Source of the DNA: Streptomyces dioscori
GTDB lineage: Bacteria > Actinomycetota > Actinomycetes > Streptomycetales > Streptomycetaceae
Assembly: GCF_003024195.1 (NCBI RefSeq)
Contig: NZ_KZ679056.1
Location: 124,001-188,000 of the forward strand
DNA length: 64,000 nucleotides
Reading direction: 5' to 3'
Below are positions 8,233 to 17,058 of the stretch, one piece after another. A model generated the notes under the pieces. The model did no database searches. It saw nothing but the letters and a program-made list of their open reading frames with translations, and was not told the DNA's origin. Numbering within the stretch: position 1 is the first letter of the stretch; every line of letters starts with the position of its first letter. A program made the position numbers and the translations under genes.

Positions 8233-8651
8233 TGGCCGCCCCCGGGAGCCGTTGCCTCCAGAGCGGTCCCACTCGATGCGGCGCCACCGCTCGCGGGCGT
8301 GGGCGTCGCTGGGCCGGCCACGAGACGAGCGATCTGAGGGGAAGAGCCGAGTTGAGCGAGCATGGCCGGAGCGCAGACCCCCAGCGCCACCGCCGCATAG
8401 GCTCCACTGATCTGCCCACTGGTTCCGAAGAGTAATGCCGCACCGGCTCCGATGGCAGAGCGCAGTACTGCGAGGCAGATATGAGCCGTCGCGTCCAAGT
8501 ACGCACGCAGTGCGGGTGGCTTGGCGCGAAGACGACCGCTTGCCGTACGGCGCGCCGCCTGCCATTCGGCGCATCCACGAAAAACGGCCAGCAGTTCGAC
8601 ACTCAGGCCCCCGGCAGCTCCGAATACACCAAACTGCCACCAATTCATCAT
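8229..8651 (-). CDS. Small membrane protein coupled to the septum-formation-like gene
   Basis: About 140 residues from ATG 8651 (MMNWWQFGVFGAAGG), with an alternative ATG at 8708. A first hydrophobic segment follows the start. Two more hydrophobic stretches lie in the middle (LAVLRSAIGAGAALLFG and AYAAVALGVCAPAML), and a Pro/Ala/Ser tail ends the protein. It overlaps the downstream gene by 4 nt, indicating joint expression. No catalytic motif is recognisable; it is probably the membrane partner of the downstream Cys-containing protein. Confidence 0.65.
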   Translation of the reverse strand: MMNWWQFGVFGAAGGLSVELLAVFRGCAEWQAARRTASGRLRAKPPALRAYLDATAHICLAVLRSAIGAGAALLFGTSGQISGAYAAVALGVCAPAMLAQLGSSPQIARLVAGPATPTPASGGAASSGTALEATAPGGGQ

Positions 8652-8787
8652 GCCCCCCGCTGCCAACAGACGTTCAGGCAGCCCACTTCCAAGGGCGCCA
8701 TAAAACATCCCTACCGGGTTGCCGGACCCGACGCCAGGCCATATGACGTATCGGCCCGTTCGCCGCCGACGTGCGCTACACCGAAAG

Positions 8788-8825
8788 GGGTCGGCCCCCA
8801 GCCCGTCAGGACTGGGGGCCGACCC
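8788..8825 (-). terminator. Rho-independent-type hairpin after the styrene-monooxygenase-type gene
   Basis: A perfect 14-bp inverted repeat (arms 8788-8801 and 8812-8825, 10-nt loop) lies 16 bp beyond the stop of the minus-strand flavoprotein gene. There is no U-tract, which is common for terminators in this genus. Confidence 0.85.
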
Positions 8826-8841
8826 GGCACAGGGGAGGTTC

Positions 8842-10095
8842 TCAGGCGCCGGTCACAGAGGCCAGATACGCCCCCGTCCTCTCCGGCTCGTAGAAGAAGT
8901 TCTCGAAGTCCGAGGGGTCGTTGAAGCCGTTGGCGAAGCGGTCCGCGACGGGCGGCAGCTGACCTGCCGCGCCTATCAGGTTCAGGACGTGCTCCGGGGG
9001 CGGGCCGAGCATCGCGTTCGTCCACTTCGTGACGTGCTGGGCCGTGTCCCAGTAGCGCTCGAACGTGGCGCGCATCCACTCCTCGTCGAACTCCTTGTCC
9101 CCGTGGCCGAGGATCGAGTCGAGGTACGAGGCGGCGCACTTGGAGGCCGAGTTGGAGCCCTGGCCGGTGATCGGGTCGTTCGCCACGACCACGTCGGCGA
9201 CGCCGAGGACCAGGCCGCCGCCGGGCAGCCGGCCGACGGGGTTGCGGACGGTGGGCGCGTAGCGGCCGGCCAGCGTGCCGCCCGCGTCGGTGAGTTCGAC
9301 CTTGGTGGCCCTGGCGTACTCCCACGGCGTGAACCGCTCCATGAGTTCCAGGGTCAGGGAGAGGTGTTCGGCCGGGTCCTTCACACCCTGGAAGGCGTCC
9401 AGCGGGCCGCCGGGTATGCCCTCCCAGAAGAGGATGTCCGCGCGGCCGGAGGTGGTGAACGTCGGCATCACGAAGAGCTCGCCGACGCCGGGCACGAGGT
9501 TGCAGCGGACCGCGTCGAACTCGGGGTGCTCGGGGCGCGGGCCCAGCCCGTGCACGTACGCGACGGCCAGCGCGCGCTGCGGCTCCGCGTACGGGGAGCG
9601 GGAGGCGTCCCGGCCGAACATCGACACCAGTTCGCCCTTGCCCGCCGAGACGAGGACCAGGTCGTACGTACGGGCGAAGTAGTCGAGGTCGGAGACCGCG
9701 GCGCCGTGGATGACGAGCTGGCCGCCGCGCTGCGCGAACGTCTCCATCCAGCCGGCCATCTTCACGCGCTGGTCGACCGACTGCGCGTATCCGTCGAGCC
9801 TGCCGACCCAGTCGATGGCGCGCTGCGAGGGGCCCGGGTCGAAGGAGCCGGGGGCCGCGACCGAGACGCCGAGTCCTTCGATCTTCGGAGCCTGGGACTC
9901 CCAGAAGTTCAGCTGGAGAGCGCGCTCGTTCTCCAGTGCCGTGTGGAACATGCACTGGGTGGACATGACGCGCCCGGTACGGATCTCGTCCGCCGTCCGG
10001 TTGGACATCAGGGTGACCTCGTACCCGTTCGACTGGAGTCCGAGGGCGAGCTGGAGTCCGGACTGGCCGGCTCCGACGACGAGTATCTTCCGCAT
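8842..10095 (-). CDS. Styrene/indole monooxygenase (StyA)-family flavoprotein
   Basis: A 417-residue FAD-dependent enzyme. The Rossmann dinucleotide motif GAGQSGLQLALGL lies at the N-terminus right after KILVV. A later NDPITGQGSNSASK segment matches the second FAD-contacting motif of the StyA/PHBH superfamily. The core scaffold agrees with StyA-type group E monooxygenases, which take reduced FAD from a separate reductase; no reductase is encoded nearby. The ATG at 10095 has GAGG about 7 nt upstream; the GTG at 10107 is less likely. It lies 65 bp downstream of cvnD on the same strand, so it may belong to the conservon transcript. The substrate is unknown. Confidence 0.85.
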   Translation of the reverse strand: MRKILVVGAGQSGLQLALGLQSNGYEVTLMSNRTADEIRTGRVMSTQCMFHTALENERALQLNFWESQAPKIEGLGVSVAAPGSFDPGPSQRAIDWVGRLDGYAQSVDQRVKMAGWMETFAQRGGQLVIHGAAVSDLDYFARTYDLVLVSAGKGELVSMFGRDASRSPYAEPQRALAVAYVHGLGPRPEHPEFDAVRCNLVPGVGELFVMPTFTTSGRADILFWEGIPGGPLDAFQGVKDPAEHLSLTLELMERFTPWEYARATKVELTDAGGTLAGRYAPTVRNPVGRLPGGGLVLGVADVVVANDPITGQGSNSASKCAASYLDSILGHGDKEFDEEWMRATFERYWDTAQHVTKWTNAMLGPPPEHVLNLIGAAGQLPPVADRFANGFNDPSDFENFFYEPERTGAYLASVTGA

Positions 10096-10118
10096 GCGGG
10101 TCCTCACTCTGCACTCTG

Positions 10119-10154
10119 CGTACGCGTACGCCTTGTCGTACGCGTACGCCTTGT
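10119..10154. repeat. Exact 18-bp tandem duplication between cvnD and the flavoprotein gene
   Basis: Two adjacent identical 18-bp copies (10119-10136, 10137-10154) of a unit made of the alternating word GTACGCGTAC plus GCCTTGT. A partial third copy follows. It fills the short space between the two genes and includes self-complementary GTAC/CGCG words, so it could be an operator or a slippage product. Confidence 0.8.
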
Positions 10155-10160
10155 TACGCC

Positions 10161-10823
10161 TTATTCGGGGCTGACGTCGAGCGCGTGGCCCACCAGTGCC
10201 AGCAGGCTCTCGACGACCGAGATCCTGCGGCGCGCGTCCATGATCATGACAGGTATGTGCCGGGGGATCGTGAGCGCCTCCCGCACGTCGTCGGGGTCGA
10301 ACCGCTCACTGCCGTCGAAGTGGTTGACGGCGACGACGTACGGCAGTCCGCAGCTCTCGAAGTAGTCCAGCGCCGGCCAGCAGTCCTTGAGACGGCGGGT
10401 GTCGGCGAGGACCACGGCGCCTATCGCCCCGCGCACCAGGTCGTCCCACATGAACCAGAACCGCTGCTGTCCGGGCGTACCGAACAGATACAGCACCAGG
10501 TCGTCGTCGAGCGTGATGCGGCCGAAGTCCATGGCCACCGTCGTGGTGGTCTTCTCCGGGGTCGAGCTGAGGTCGTCGGTGCCCTCGCTCGCCTGTGTCA
10601 TCAGCGCCTCCGTCTGGAGAGGCGTGATCTCGGAGACGGCGGTGACGAGGGTGGTCTTGCCCACCCCGAAGCCACCCGCCACCACGATCTTCGTGGCGAT
10701 CGGCGCGCGGGTCCGATCCTTCTGCCAGGCTTTCAACTCCTCGTCGGGCTCCACGACTTCGGGGAGGCCGGACGATCGGGAGACATCCGAGACGCGGGAG
10801 ACGTCAGAGACGACGGAGTCCAC
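10161..10823 (-). CDS. cvnD: Conservon GTPase CvnD
   Basis: A 220-residue Ras-like small GTPase, the last member of a cvnABCD conservon. The P-loop GGFGVGKTT follows IATKIVVA. The switch region contains the PEKTTTTVAMDFGR stretch, and the G3 motif is LFGTPGQQRFW. NHFD occupies the NKxD position, as is usual for this family. These GTPases are thought to form a membrane-associated complex with the sensor kinase CvnA, roadblock CvnB and DUF742 CvnC. The GTG start lies inside the cvnC 3' end (20-nt overlap). The extra N-terminal Ser/Val/Asp repeat (DVSRVSDVSR) is probably disordered. Confidence 0.93.
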   Translation of the reverse strand: MDSVVSDVSRVSDVSRSSGLPEVVEPDEELKAWQKDRTRAPIATKIVVAGGFGVGKTTLVTAVSEITPLQTEALMTQASEGTDDLSSTPEKTTTTVAMDFGRITLDDDLVLYLFGTPGQQRFWFMWDDLVRGAIGAVVLADTRRLKDCWPALDYFESCGLPYVVAVNHFDGSERFDPDDVREALTIPRHIPVMIMDARRRISVVESLLALVGHALDVSPE

Positions 10824-11220
10824 TCAGCACCCTTTCCAGCAGAGCACGGTCCGGCTGTCCCGGGCCGTGACCTGTTCCGTACACACGGATCTTGCCCTGG
10901 TCCGCCAGGTCGCTGAGGAGCACCCGGACCACACCGAGCGGCATCTTCAGAAGGGCCGCGACCTCGGCCACCGTACGCATCCGGCGGCAGAGTTCGACGA
11001 TGGCCCTCATCTCCGGCATCACCCGGGTGGAGAGTGAACCATTCTCCAGTTCACGCCGCTCATCCGGGGCCTCCAGTGCGGCCACGAACGTCTCGACGAG
11101 CAGCACGTGCCCGAAGCGCGTACGGCCGCCGGTGAGCGAATAGGGGCGTACGCGGGCGGGTTTGCGGTCGCCGCCGCGGACCGGCAGTTTGGGCGTGCCG
11201 TGCGCGTTCGCGTCGCTCAC
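10804..11220 (-). CDS. cvnC: Conservon DUF742 protein CvnC
   Basis: A 138-residue DUF742 protein with a winged-helix-like core. Recognisable blocks are VRPYSLTGGRT near residue 25 and the C-terminal MPLGVVRVLLSDLADQGKIRV segment. CvnC proteins are conserved components of the conservon complex; their biochemical role is not established. The GTG start overlaps the cvnB stop by 4 nt, and the stop lies within the cvnD start region, so the three are translationally coupled. Confidence 0.93.
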   Translation of the reverse strand: MSDANAHGTPKLPVRGGDRKPARVRPYSLTGGRTRFGHVLLVETFVAALEAPDERRELENGSLSTRVMPEMRAIVELCRRMRTVAEVAALLKMPLGVVRVLLSDLADQGKIRVYGTGHGPGQPDRALLERVLSGLRRL

Positions 11221-11717
11221 TTGGCCGTCTCCATCGTCGTGGCCTCAAGCGACTGGCGCAGCTCGCTGCGGAGTTCGGGAGTCAGGACGTGTCCGGCGCG
11301 GCCCACGAAGAGCGCCATGTGGTACGCGACGACGCTCATGTCGCAGTCGGGGGCGCCGTGCACGCCGAGCAGCGAACCGTCGCTGATCGACATGACGAAG
11401 AGTCCGCCCTCCTCCATCGCGACCATCGTCTGCTTGACCGTGCCGCCGTCCATCAGCTTCGCGGCGCCGATGGCGAGGCTGCCGATGCCGGAGACGATGG
11501 TGGCCAGGTCCGCCGCGGACCCTCGGGGACCCGAGGGTCTCCCCTCGTCCTGCCGCGCCTGCGCGTTTCTCCCGGGGTCGGAGGAGAGGAGCAGCAGGCC
11601 GTCGGAGGAGACCACCGCGACCGACAGGAGGCCCGGCACCTCCTCGACGAGGTTCGTCAGCAGCCAGTGCAGGTTGCGGGCTTCATGGCTCAGTCCGAAG
11701 GTGCTGGACGCGGTCAA
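11217..11717 (-). CDS. cvnB: Conservon roadblock/LC7 protein CvnB
   Basis: A 166-residue roadblock/LC7 protein, expected to regulate the CvnD GTPase in the way MglB acts on MglA. Typical blocks are NLHWLLTNLVEEVPG, VVSSDGLLL and GGLFVMSISDGSLLGV. A charged insert (GRNAQARQDEGRPSGPRG, about residues 50-67) is longer than in most CvnB proteins. The start is a TTG that overlaps the cvnA stop (TTGA), so translation depends on cvnA. Confidence 0.92.
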   Translation of the reverse strand: MTASSTFGLSHEARNLHWLLTNLVEEVPGLLSVAVVSSDGLLLLSSDPGRNAQARQDEGRPSGPRGSAADLATIVSGIGSLAIGAAKLMDGGTVKQTMVAMEEGGLFVMSISDGSLLGVHGAPDCDMSVVAYHMALFVGRAGHVLTPELRSELRQSLEATTMETAK

Positions 11718-14700
11718 CTGCTTGCCTCCTCGACGGTGTCCCCCTTGGTTTCTACGGCATGTGCGGCGGGCGTCTGCAGCTCCGACGTCTGTTCGGCGAT
11801 CTCCGCTTCGACATCGCGGCGGCCCTCACTGGCGCCCTGGTGGAACCCGCCGAGACGGCGGCGCAGTGCCTCGGCGTCGACAGGCGCGCGGCGCGGGCCG
11901 GCGACCGGCGCGGGCGCGGCGATCCGCGGGGTCCGCTTGGGCAGCCCCTTGTCGGTGATCGGCTCCGCCGACTCCGGCGACGTCTGTACGTCGTCCGGGG
12001 CACGCTCGTGGGAATCGGGACCGATGGCGTACGGGTCGGGGGCGCGGTTGCCTCCGGCGCGGTGGTCCTTGGTGGCCTGGGCCGGAAGCCGGACCGCCGG
12101 GGCGTCCGCCGGCGACGCGACGCCGCGCTCAGCGGACTCGTCCGCCGTGCCGGACCCGGCGGCCTCGTCCGCCGGAGACACGGCGTGCTCGGGAGACACG
12201 GGAGGCACAGGAGACACGGCAGGCACGGCAGGCACCGGGGCCATGAGGACCATGGTGGTCTCGGGACCGGCGGGCTGATCCGGCTCCGGCACGACGGAAT
12301 CAGCCGCCTCCGGGACGGCGGGCTCGGCGGTGGCCGCAGGCTCGGCGGGAGCCGCGGACTCGCCGACGACAGTCGGCTCGGGCGTGGTGGTCGGCTCGGG
12401 CGCGGCAGCCGGGTCGGGCGTGGCGGTCAGATCGGGCGCGGCAGCCGGGTCGGGCGTGGCGGTCGACCCGGGCGTGGCAGCCGCCCCGTCCGTGGTGGCC
12501 GTATCCGCCGCCCCGTCCGGAGTGGTCGTACCCGCCGGGCCGTCCGTCTCGCGCAGGGTGTCCTCCGCTGCCGCGATCAGCGGGTCGCGGCCCTGGCGGC
12601 CGTACAGGACGTTGGAGTTGACCTCGGCGTCCGCTCCCGGCAGGGACATCGCGGCGGCGCCCCCGGGCGTGCGGGCGGTGGTCGCCTGGGGGACGGCCAC
12701 GGTCGGCGCGGCGGCGAGCAGCGCCTTGGGCAGGACCACGACGGCCGTGATGCCGCCCTGCTTCTGCTCGCGCAACTGGACGCGTACACCGTGCCGGTGG
12801 GCGAGCCGGGCCACCACGTACAGGCCGAGCCCGAGGCCCTCGCCGCTCTCCTCGTCGTACGGGTCCTCGGCGTCGAAGGCCGCGAGGCGCGTGTTGAGCC
12901 GCTCCAGGCGTTCGCCGGTCATGCCGATGCCCTCGTCCTGGACGGAGAGCATGACCTCGCCGCTCTCCAGGAGCCAGCCGGACACCTCGACGGGGATGTC
13001 GGGCGGCGAGAACGAGGAGGCGTTCTCCAGGAGTTCGGCCACCAGGTGGCTGATGTCGTCCGCCGCGAACCCGGCGAGGTGCGCGTGCGGCGGCAGCGCG
13101 GAGATCCGGACGCGCTCGTAGCGTTCGACCTCGCTGACGGCGGCGCGGACGACGTCGACCAGCGGGACGGGGCCGGGGTGCTGGTGGCCGTGCTCCGCGC
13201 CCGCGAGGACCAGCAGGTTCTCGCTGTGGCGGCGCATGACGGTGGCGAAGTGGTCGAGCTTGAAGAGCGTGGCGAGGCGCTCGGGGTCCTGCTCGCGCTC
13301 TTCGAGCCCCTCGATGACACCGAGCTGCCGTTCGACCAGGCCCAGGGTGCGCAGGGCCAGGCTGACGTAGGTGCCGTGGATGTTCTGCCGGACCTGCTCC
13401 AGACGGGCGGTGGCCTCGGCGAGTTCGGTACGGAACCTGTCGCGTTCGTCGGCCATCTTCTGGCGCTGGCCGATGAGGTGCTTGCGGTCGCCCTCCAGCG
13501 TGCCGAGGCGTTCCTGGAGTGCGAGGGCGTGCGTGTGGAGCGTGTTGACGGAGCGCACGACCTGCGCGAACTCGTCGTTGCGGCCGGTGAACTTGACCGG
13601 GTCGCCGGTGCCGGGCTCGGCGGCCAGCCGGGCCGAACCGCGGCGCAGCACGGACAGCGGGCGCGTGAGCGACCGGGCCATGCCGGTGGAGACGCCGACG
13701 GCGAGCAGCATGAGCGCGCCGAGGATCGCGACGCGGATCTCCAGCGCGGTGACGTCGTCGTCGCGCAGCTGGGCGAGTTCCTCGGCGCGCTGGGTGTTGA
13801 GGGACGCCTCGACCCCGCGCATCAGCTCGACGCGGGAGGAGAGCGCCGCGTCCAGCTTCTTGGTGCTGGTGGCCAGTTCGTCGTCGGAGAGCGTGGGCTG
13901 GTCCGCAAGGCCCGCCAGATACTTCTCGGCGGACGCGACATCCGGCCCGTTGACCGTGGAGTCGTACGAGGTCCGGTCCGCCTTGGGTGCCGTGCCGGCG
14001 AAGTCGGCGAGGGCGGCCTGCTCACGGACGTTGGCCTGCTGGGCCGCGGCGGTGAGCGCGTCGCGCTGCTTCGTCGCGGCGGCCGACGACGTGGTGGTCG
14101 TGGTGGGCAGACCCGTGATGGGGTCGGTGGTGGTCTGCTTGCTGGTGGGCACGCTCAGCGCGGCGAGCAGCAGACCACGGGTGGAGGCCGCCTGCTGGAC
14201 GGCGGTGTCGAGGTCGGCGAGGGCGTGCGCGCCGGAGCCCGCGCGGGGCGGAATCTTCTCGGCGAGGTCCTCGGCGAGAGCGTGGAGTTCGGTGAGGGCC
14301 GTCGAGTACGCCTGGTGCGCTTCGAGGGCGCTGCTCTCCCCGGTGAGCGCCGACCTGCGGACGGCGGCGATCGCGTCGAGCGTCTTGAGGAAGGACGCGG
14401 GGGCGTCCGCCTCGACGGCGGCGACGCGCAGCTCGTCGGCCTGGCGGTCCACGCGGGCGCTGCGGCGCTCCGAGGGGGCCTCGCCCTTGGGCCGGCCGGC
14501 CGCGAGGTACGCGGTGACCTCGTCGCGTTCGTCGGCGAGCGAGTGTGCGAGGGCCAGGGCGTCCTGGGTCCGCTCGGCCGACGTCACCAGGTTCTGGGAG
14601 TCGTTCAGTTCCCCGGAGGCGGCGATCACGGACGGAGCACCCGCTCCGGCGATCGCGGCGGCCACGACGGCGACGGCGACGATCAGCCGACTGCGTACGT

Positions 14701-14836
14701 GAGCGGGCCGACCTCGTCCCGCGGGGTCCGGAGTGTCCTGCGGTGCCGGTGAGTTCGGGGTGTGCCCTGAGGCTCCACCCGAGGCCGGCTGCCTGCCTTT
14801 GCGCCGAGGCCGCATTTTCTGCACCGGTGCTCGCAT
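11714..14836 (-). CDS. cvnA: Conservon sensor histidine kinase CvnA
   Basis: About 1040 residues from ATG 14836. A basic N-terminus and first membrane helix (LIVAVAVVAAAIAGAG, about residue 50) precede a long extracytoplasmic helical sensor region of nitrate-sensor type. A second membrane helix, IRVAILGALMLLAVGV, leads to a HAMP linker (SLTRPLSVLRRGS) and coiled coil. The HATPase_c domain has the N box in ELLENASSFSPP and the G boxes QDEGIGMTG and GEGLGLGLYVV. The last 250 or so residues are a low-complexity Pro/Ala/Thr/Glu tail with TPDPAAAPEP-type repeats, probably disordered. No classical phosphoacceptor H box is evident, as is usual for CvnA. First gene of the coupled cvnABCD set. Confidence 0.9.
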   Translation of the reverse strand: MRAPVQKMRPRRKGRQPASGGASGHTPNSPAPQDTPDPAGRGRPAHVRSRLIVAVAVVAAAIAGAGAPSVIAASGELNDSQNLVTSAERTQDALALAHSLADERDEVTAYLAAGRPKGEAPSERRSARVDRQADELRVAAVEADAPASFLKTLDAIAAVRRSALTGESSALEAHQAYSTALTELHALAEDLAEKIPPRAGSGAHALADLDTAVQQAASTRGLLLAALSVPTSKQTTTDPITGLPTTTTTSSAAATKQRDALTAAAQQANVREQAALADFAGTAPKADRTSYDSTVNGPDVASAEKYLAGLADQPTLSDDELATSTKKLDAALSSRVELMRGVEASLNTQRAEELAQLRDDDVTALEIRVAILGALMLLAVGVSTGMARSLTRPLSVLRRGSARLAAEPGTGDPVKFTGRNDEFAQVVRSVNTLHTHALALQERLGTLEGDRKHLIGQRQKMADERDRFRTELAEATARLEQVRQNIHGTYVSLALRTLGLVERQLGVIEGLEEREQDPERLATLFKLDHFATVMRRHSENLLVLAGAEHGHQHPGPVPLVDVVRAAVSEVERYERVRISALPPHAHLAGFAADDISHLVAELLENASSFSPPDIPVEVSGWLLESGEVMLSVQDEGIGMTGERLERLNTRLAAFDAEDPYDEESGEGLGLGLYVVARLAHRHGVRVQLREQKQGGITAVVVLPKALLAAAPTVAVPQATTARTPGGAAAMSLPGADAEVNSNVLYGRQGRDPLIAAAEDTLRETDGPAGTTTPDGAADTATTDGAAATPGSTATPDPAAAPDLTATPDPAAAPEPTTTPEPTVVGESAAPAEPAATAEPAVPEAADSVVPEPDQPAGPETTMVLMAPVPAVPAVSPVPPVSPEHAVSPADEAAGSGTADESAERGVASPADAPAVRLPAQATKDHRAGGNRAPDPYAIGPDSHERAPDDVQTSPESAEPITDKGLPKRTPRIAAPAPVAGPRRAPVDAEALRRRLGGFHQGASEGRRDVEAEIAEQTSELQTPAAHAVETKGDTVEEASS

Positions 14837-15192
14837 TCTTGACTCGTGTCCCCATGGGCCCGGGTGACGATCCGTCAACTCGCGTGTCGTCCCGGTTCGG
14901 CTCCCGACCTTCCCAGTGCCGGTGGGCAGTGGTCGCGCATCGCCTGACCCGCCACACGAAGGAGTGAACATCGCCGGGGAGCGGCCCGGCAAGTTCCCCT
15001 GGCGCGTGCGACACCCCTGCGGGGCAGGCCGGTTGGACGTCCACGGCAACCGATGGCAGGATGCGCCGCCACGCTTCGCCGGAGTCGGTGAATCCGTCGC
15101 AAAACAGGCGCCTGACCTGCTTGTCCGGACCATTTGACCGACGGTTGCCAGCCTTTGGTGAAGCTCGTGAAGGGGTCGTGCAGACTGGCCGG
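14837..15192. promoter_or_regulatory. Divergent intergenic region, cvnA / PP2C-like gene
   Basis: 356 bp between two divergent starts, so both promoters must lie here. A TTTGACCG stretch near 15132 could be a -35 element for the rightward gene, but no convincing -10 is seen. No strong ribosome-binding site precedes either start. No gene or clear repeat was found. Confidence 0.5.
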
Positions 15193-15978
15193 ATGCGCTC
15201 GGAACTGATCTCGGTACCCGGTGACCCCACCCGCCCCGACGAGGACTACGCATCGGTCGGGCTTCCCGCCTCCGGACAAGGCGGTTCGATCGTCGTCCTC
15301 GACGGTGTGACGCCTCCCGCGACGGACCAGGGCTGTCTGCATTCCGTCCCCTGGTTCACCGCCCGGCTCGGTGGCGCGTTGCATGAACTGTCCGTTTCAC
15401 GACGAGATCTGACACTCGCTGAGGTCTTGGGACACGCCATCGCCCGTACCGCCGACGCACATCGGGCAACCTGTGACCTTTCTCACCCGCGCACCCCGCA
15501 GGCAACGGTGGTGCTGGCGCGCTGGTCAGAGGCGTTGGTCGAGTACCTGGTGCTCTCCGACTCGGCGCTGCTCATCGAGTCGCCGGCGGGCGCGGTCATC
15601 CCCGTCCTCGACGACCGCCTCTCGCGGGTCCCGCACGCCACGCTGAGGTCGGCCGCGGCGACGGACGCGATCCTGCGCAACAAGGAGGGCGGCTTCTTCA
15701 CGGCCGCGGCGGATCCCTCCGTGGCGTCCCGCGCCGTCACGGGCACGCTCCCCCGCTCCGAGGTGCGCGCCCTCACGGCGCTCACGGACGGCGCGACGCG
15801 CTGGGTGGAGAAGTTCGGCGAGGGCGACTGGACGGACCTGTTCACCCTGATCCGCAAGGAGGGCGGCCGCTCCCTCATCGACCGGGTCCGCACCCTGGAA
15901 CGCGCGGAAACTGCCGCCACCTACCTGGGCCGGTCCAAGCCCCACGACGACGCGACGGTGGTGTACGCGGAGCTGTGA
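15193..15978 (+). CDS. PP2C-like serine/threonine phosphatase domain protein
   Basis: A 261-residue protein related to PP2C (PPM) phosphatases, which need two metal ions held by aspartates. Visible motifs are DEDYAS near the N-terminus, VVLDGVTPP (the DG motif), LTDGATRW (second DG) and HDDATVVY (the terminal DD). The metal-binding aspartate set therefore looks intact. PP2C proteins in this genus often act opposite Ser/Thr kinases or on anti-anti-sigma factors; no partner lies next to it. ATG 15193 fits the family start; the longer frame reaching back to 15061 has no support. Confidence 0.75.
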   Translation: MRSELISVPGDPTRPDEDYASVGLPASGQGGSIVVLDGVTPPATDQGCLHSVPWFTARLGGALHELSVSRRDLTLAEVLGHAIARTADAHRATCDLSHPRTPQATVVLARWSEALVEYLVLSDSALLIESPAGAVIPVLDDRLSRVPHATLRSAAATDAILRNKEGGFFTAAADPSVASRAVTGTLPRSEVRALTALTDGATRWVEKFGEGDWTDLFTLIRKEGGRSLIDRVRTLERAETAATYLGRSKPHDDATVVYAEL

Positions 15979-16045
15979 TCACGCCGCTCCGCGCCACGGC
16001 GTGGCGTGGCGTGGCGTGGACCCGTGGTCGGGTGCGGGTGCGCCG

Positions 16046-16235
16046 TGGCTGGTCGCGCAGTTCCCCGCGCCCCTGAAAACCCAAAAGACTGCGCCGTTCC
16101 CCGCGCCCCTGAGCGGGACGGGGCGCAGCCCCTCCCCGAGGGGCGCGGGGAACTGCGCGACCGGCCCCCACCGCCCCCGCACCCGACACACGACCCGTCT
16201 TTCAGGGGCGCGGGGAACTGCGCGACCGGCCACAA
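16046..16235. repeat. Dispersed Streptomyces palindromic repeat cluster
   Basis: Four copies of a 20-28 bp word with core GCGCAGTTCCCCGCGCCCCT, two direct (about 16051-16074 and 16091-16110) and two inverted (about 16140-16166 and 16205-16231). They lie between the PP2C-like gene and the convergent MarR gene. Inverted copies can pair into long hairpins, so the cluster may end transcription from both sides. The same word recurs elsewhere in this window. Confidence 0.85.
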
Positions 16236-16276
16236 CGGACCCGCAGCCGACCCTCAACCCCCAACCCCCCAACCCT

Positions 16277-16843
16277 TCAGCCCCGCTCGACCCCCCTGTT
16301 GAGCCGGTGCAACAACCGCGCCAGCTCAGCCACTTCCCCCCGGTCCCAGTTCGCCAACTCGCGCACGTACCGAGCCCGTCGAGCGTCCCGCACCGTCCCG
16401 AACCGCTCCCGCCCCACGTCAGTGAGATGCACGAGCCAGGCCCGCCCGTCCGCGGGATCAGGCTCCCGGGCGACCAGCCCCAACTCCTCCAGCGCCCGCA
16501 GCTGCCGAGACATCGTGGCCTTGCCGACCCCGATGTACGCGGCAAGCTCCGTCGCCCGCTGCCGCCCCCGCTCCTCCAGCCGCACGAGCAGCCCGTATGC
16601 GGAGGACTCCAGATCGGGATGCACCTCGCGCACCATCTCCCCGGAGGACGCCCGTGCCCGCCTCAGCAGCACGGTCAGCTCACGCTCCAGCGCCAGGAAC
16701 TCCTGGTCCGCAGGTCCGTGGTCCGCAGGACCCTGATCCACAGGACCGTGGCCCACAGGACCGTGGTCCACACCACTCCCCGGAACGCCGGATCCCGCCC
16801 GATGCCCCTCGCCCATACCGCCCTCGTGCACGTCAGCACCCAT
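16277..16843 (-). CDS. MarR family transcriptional regulator
   Basis: A 188-residue regulator. The winged-helix core is clear: YGLLVRLEERGRQRATELA, then VGKATMSRQLRALEELGLV, then the wing REPDPADGRAWLVHLT. An unusual N-terminal extension (about residues 20-48) contains tandem HGPV/DQGPAD repeats and is probably disordered. The nearest divergent gene is the GH25 lysozyme (216 bp away), a possible target. The ligand is unknown. Confidence 0.87.
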   Translation of the reverse strand: MGADVHEGGMGEGHRAGSGVPGSGVDHGPVGHGPVDQGPADHGPADQEFLALERELTVLLRRARASSGEMVREVHPDLESSAYGLLVRLEERGRQRATELAAYIGVGKATMSRQLRALEELGLVAREPDPADGRAWLVHLTDVGRERFGTVRDARRARYVRELANWDRGEVAELARLLHRLNRGVERG

Positions 16844-17058
16844 GACCCGGTTTCCCGATCCTGAAAGTTTCCGCCAAAGACCGCCATTGCCGCAGCTCGG
16901 CCAGTATTTCGCAGGATTAGACCAACGGCAGCCGCCGAGCCCTCTTTCCGCCGCTCGCCCGCGTGCGTAGCTTCTTCAACAAGTACCCGCATGGCATGCC
17001 CACGCCACGTCATGGACCACCCTCACCCGGGCACCACCGAGCCTTCGGAGGCACGAAC

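Noticed and set aside
11759..14752. 997-residue plus-strand open frame opposite cvnA
   Set aside because: Shadow frame caused by high GC; Gly/Arg/Val-rich, no domain, and cvnA on the other strand has clear kinase motifs.
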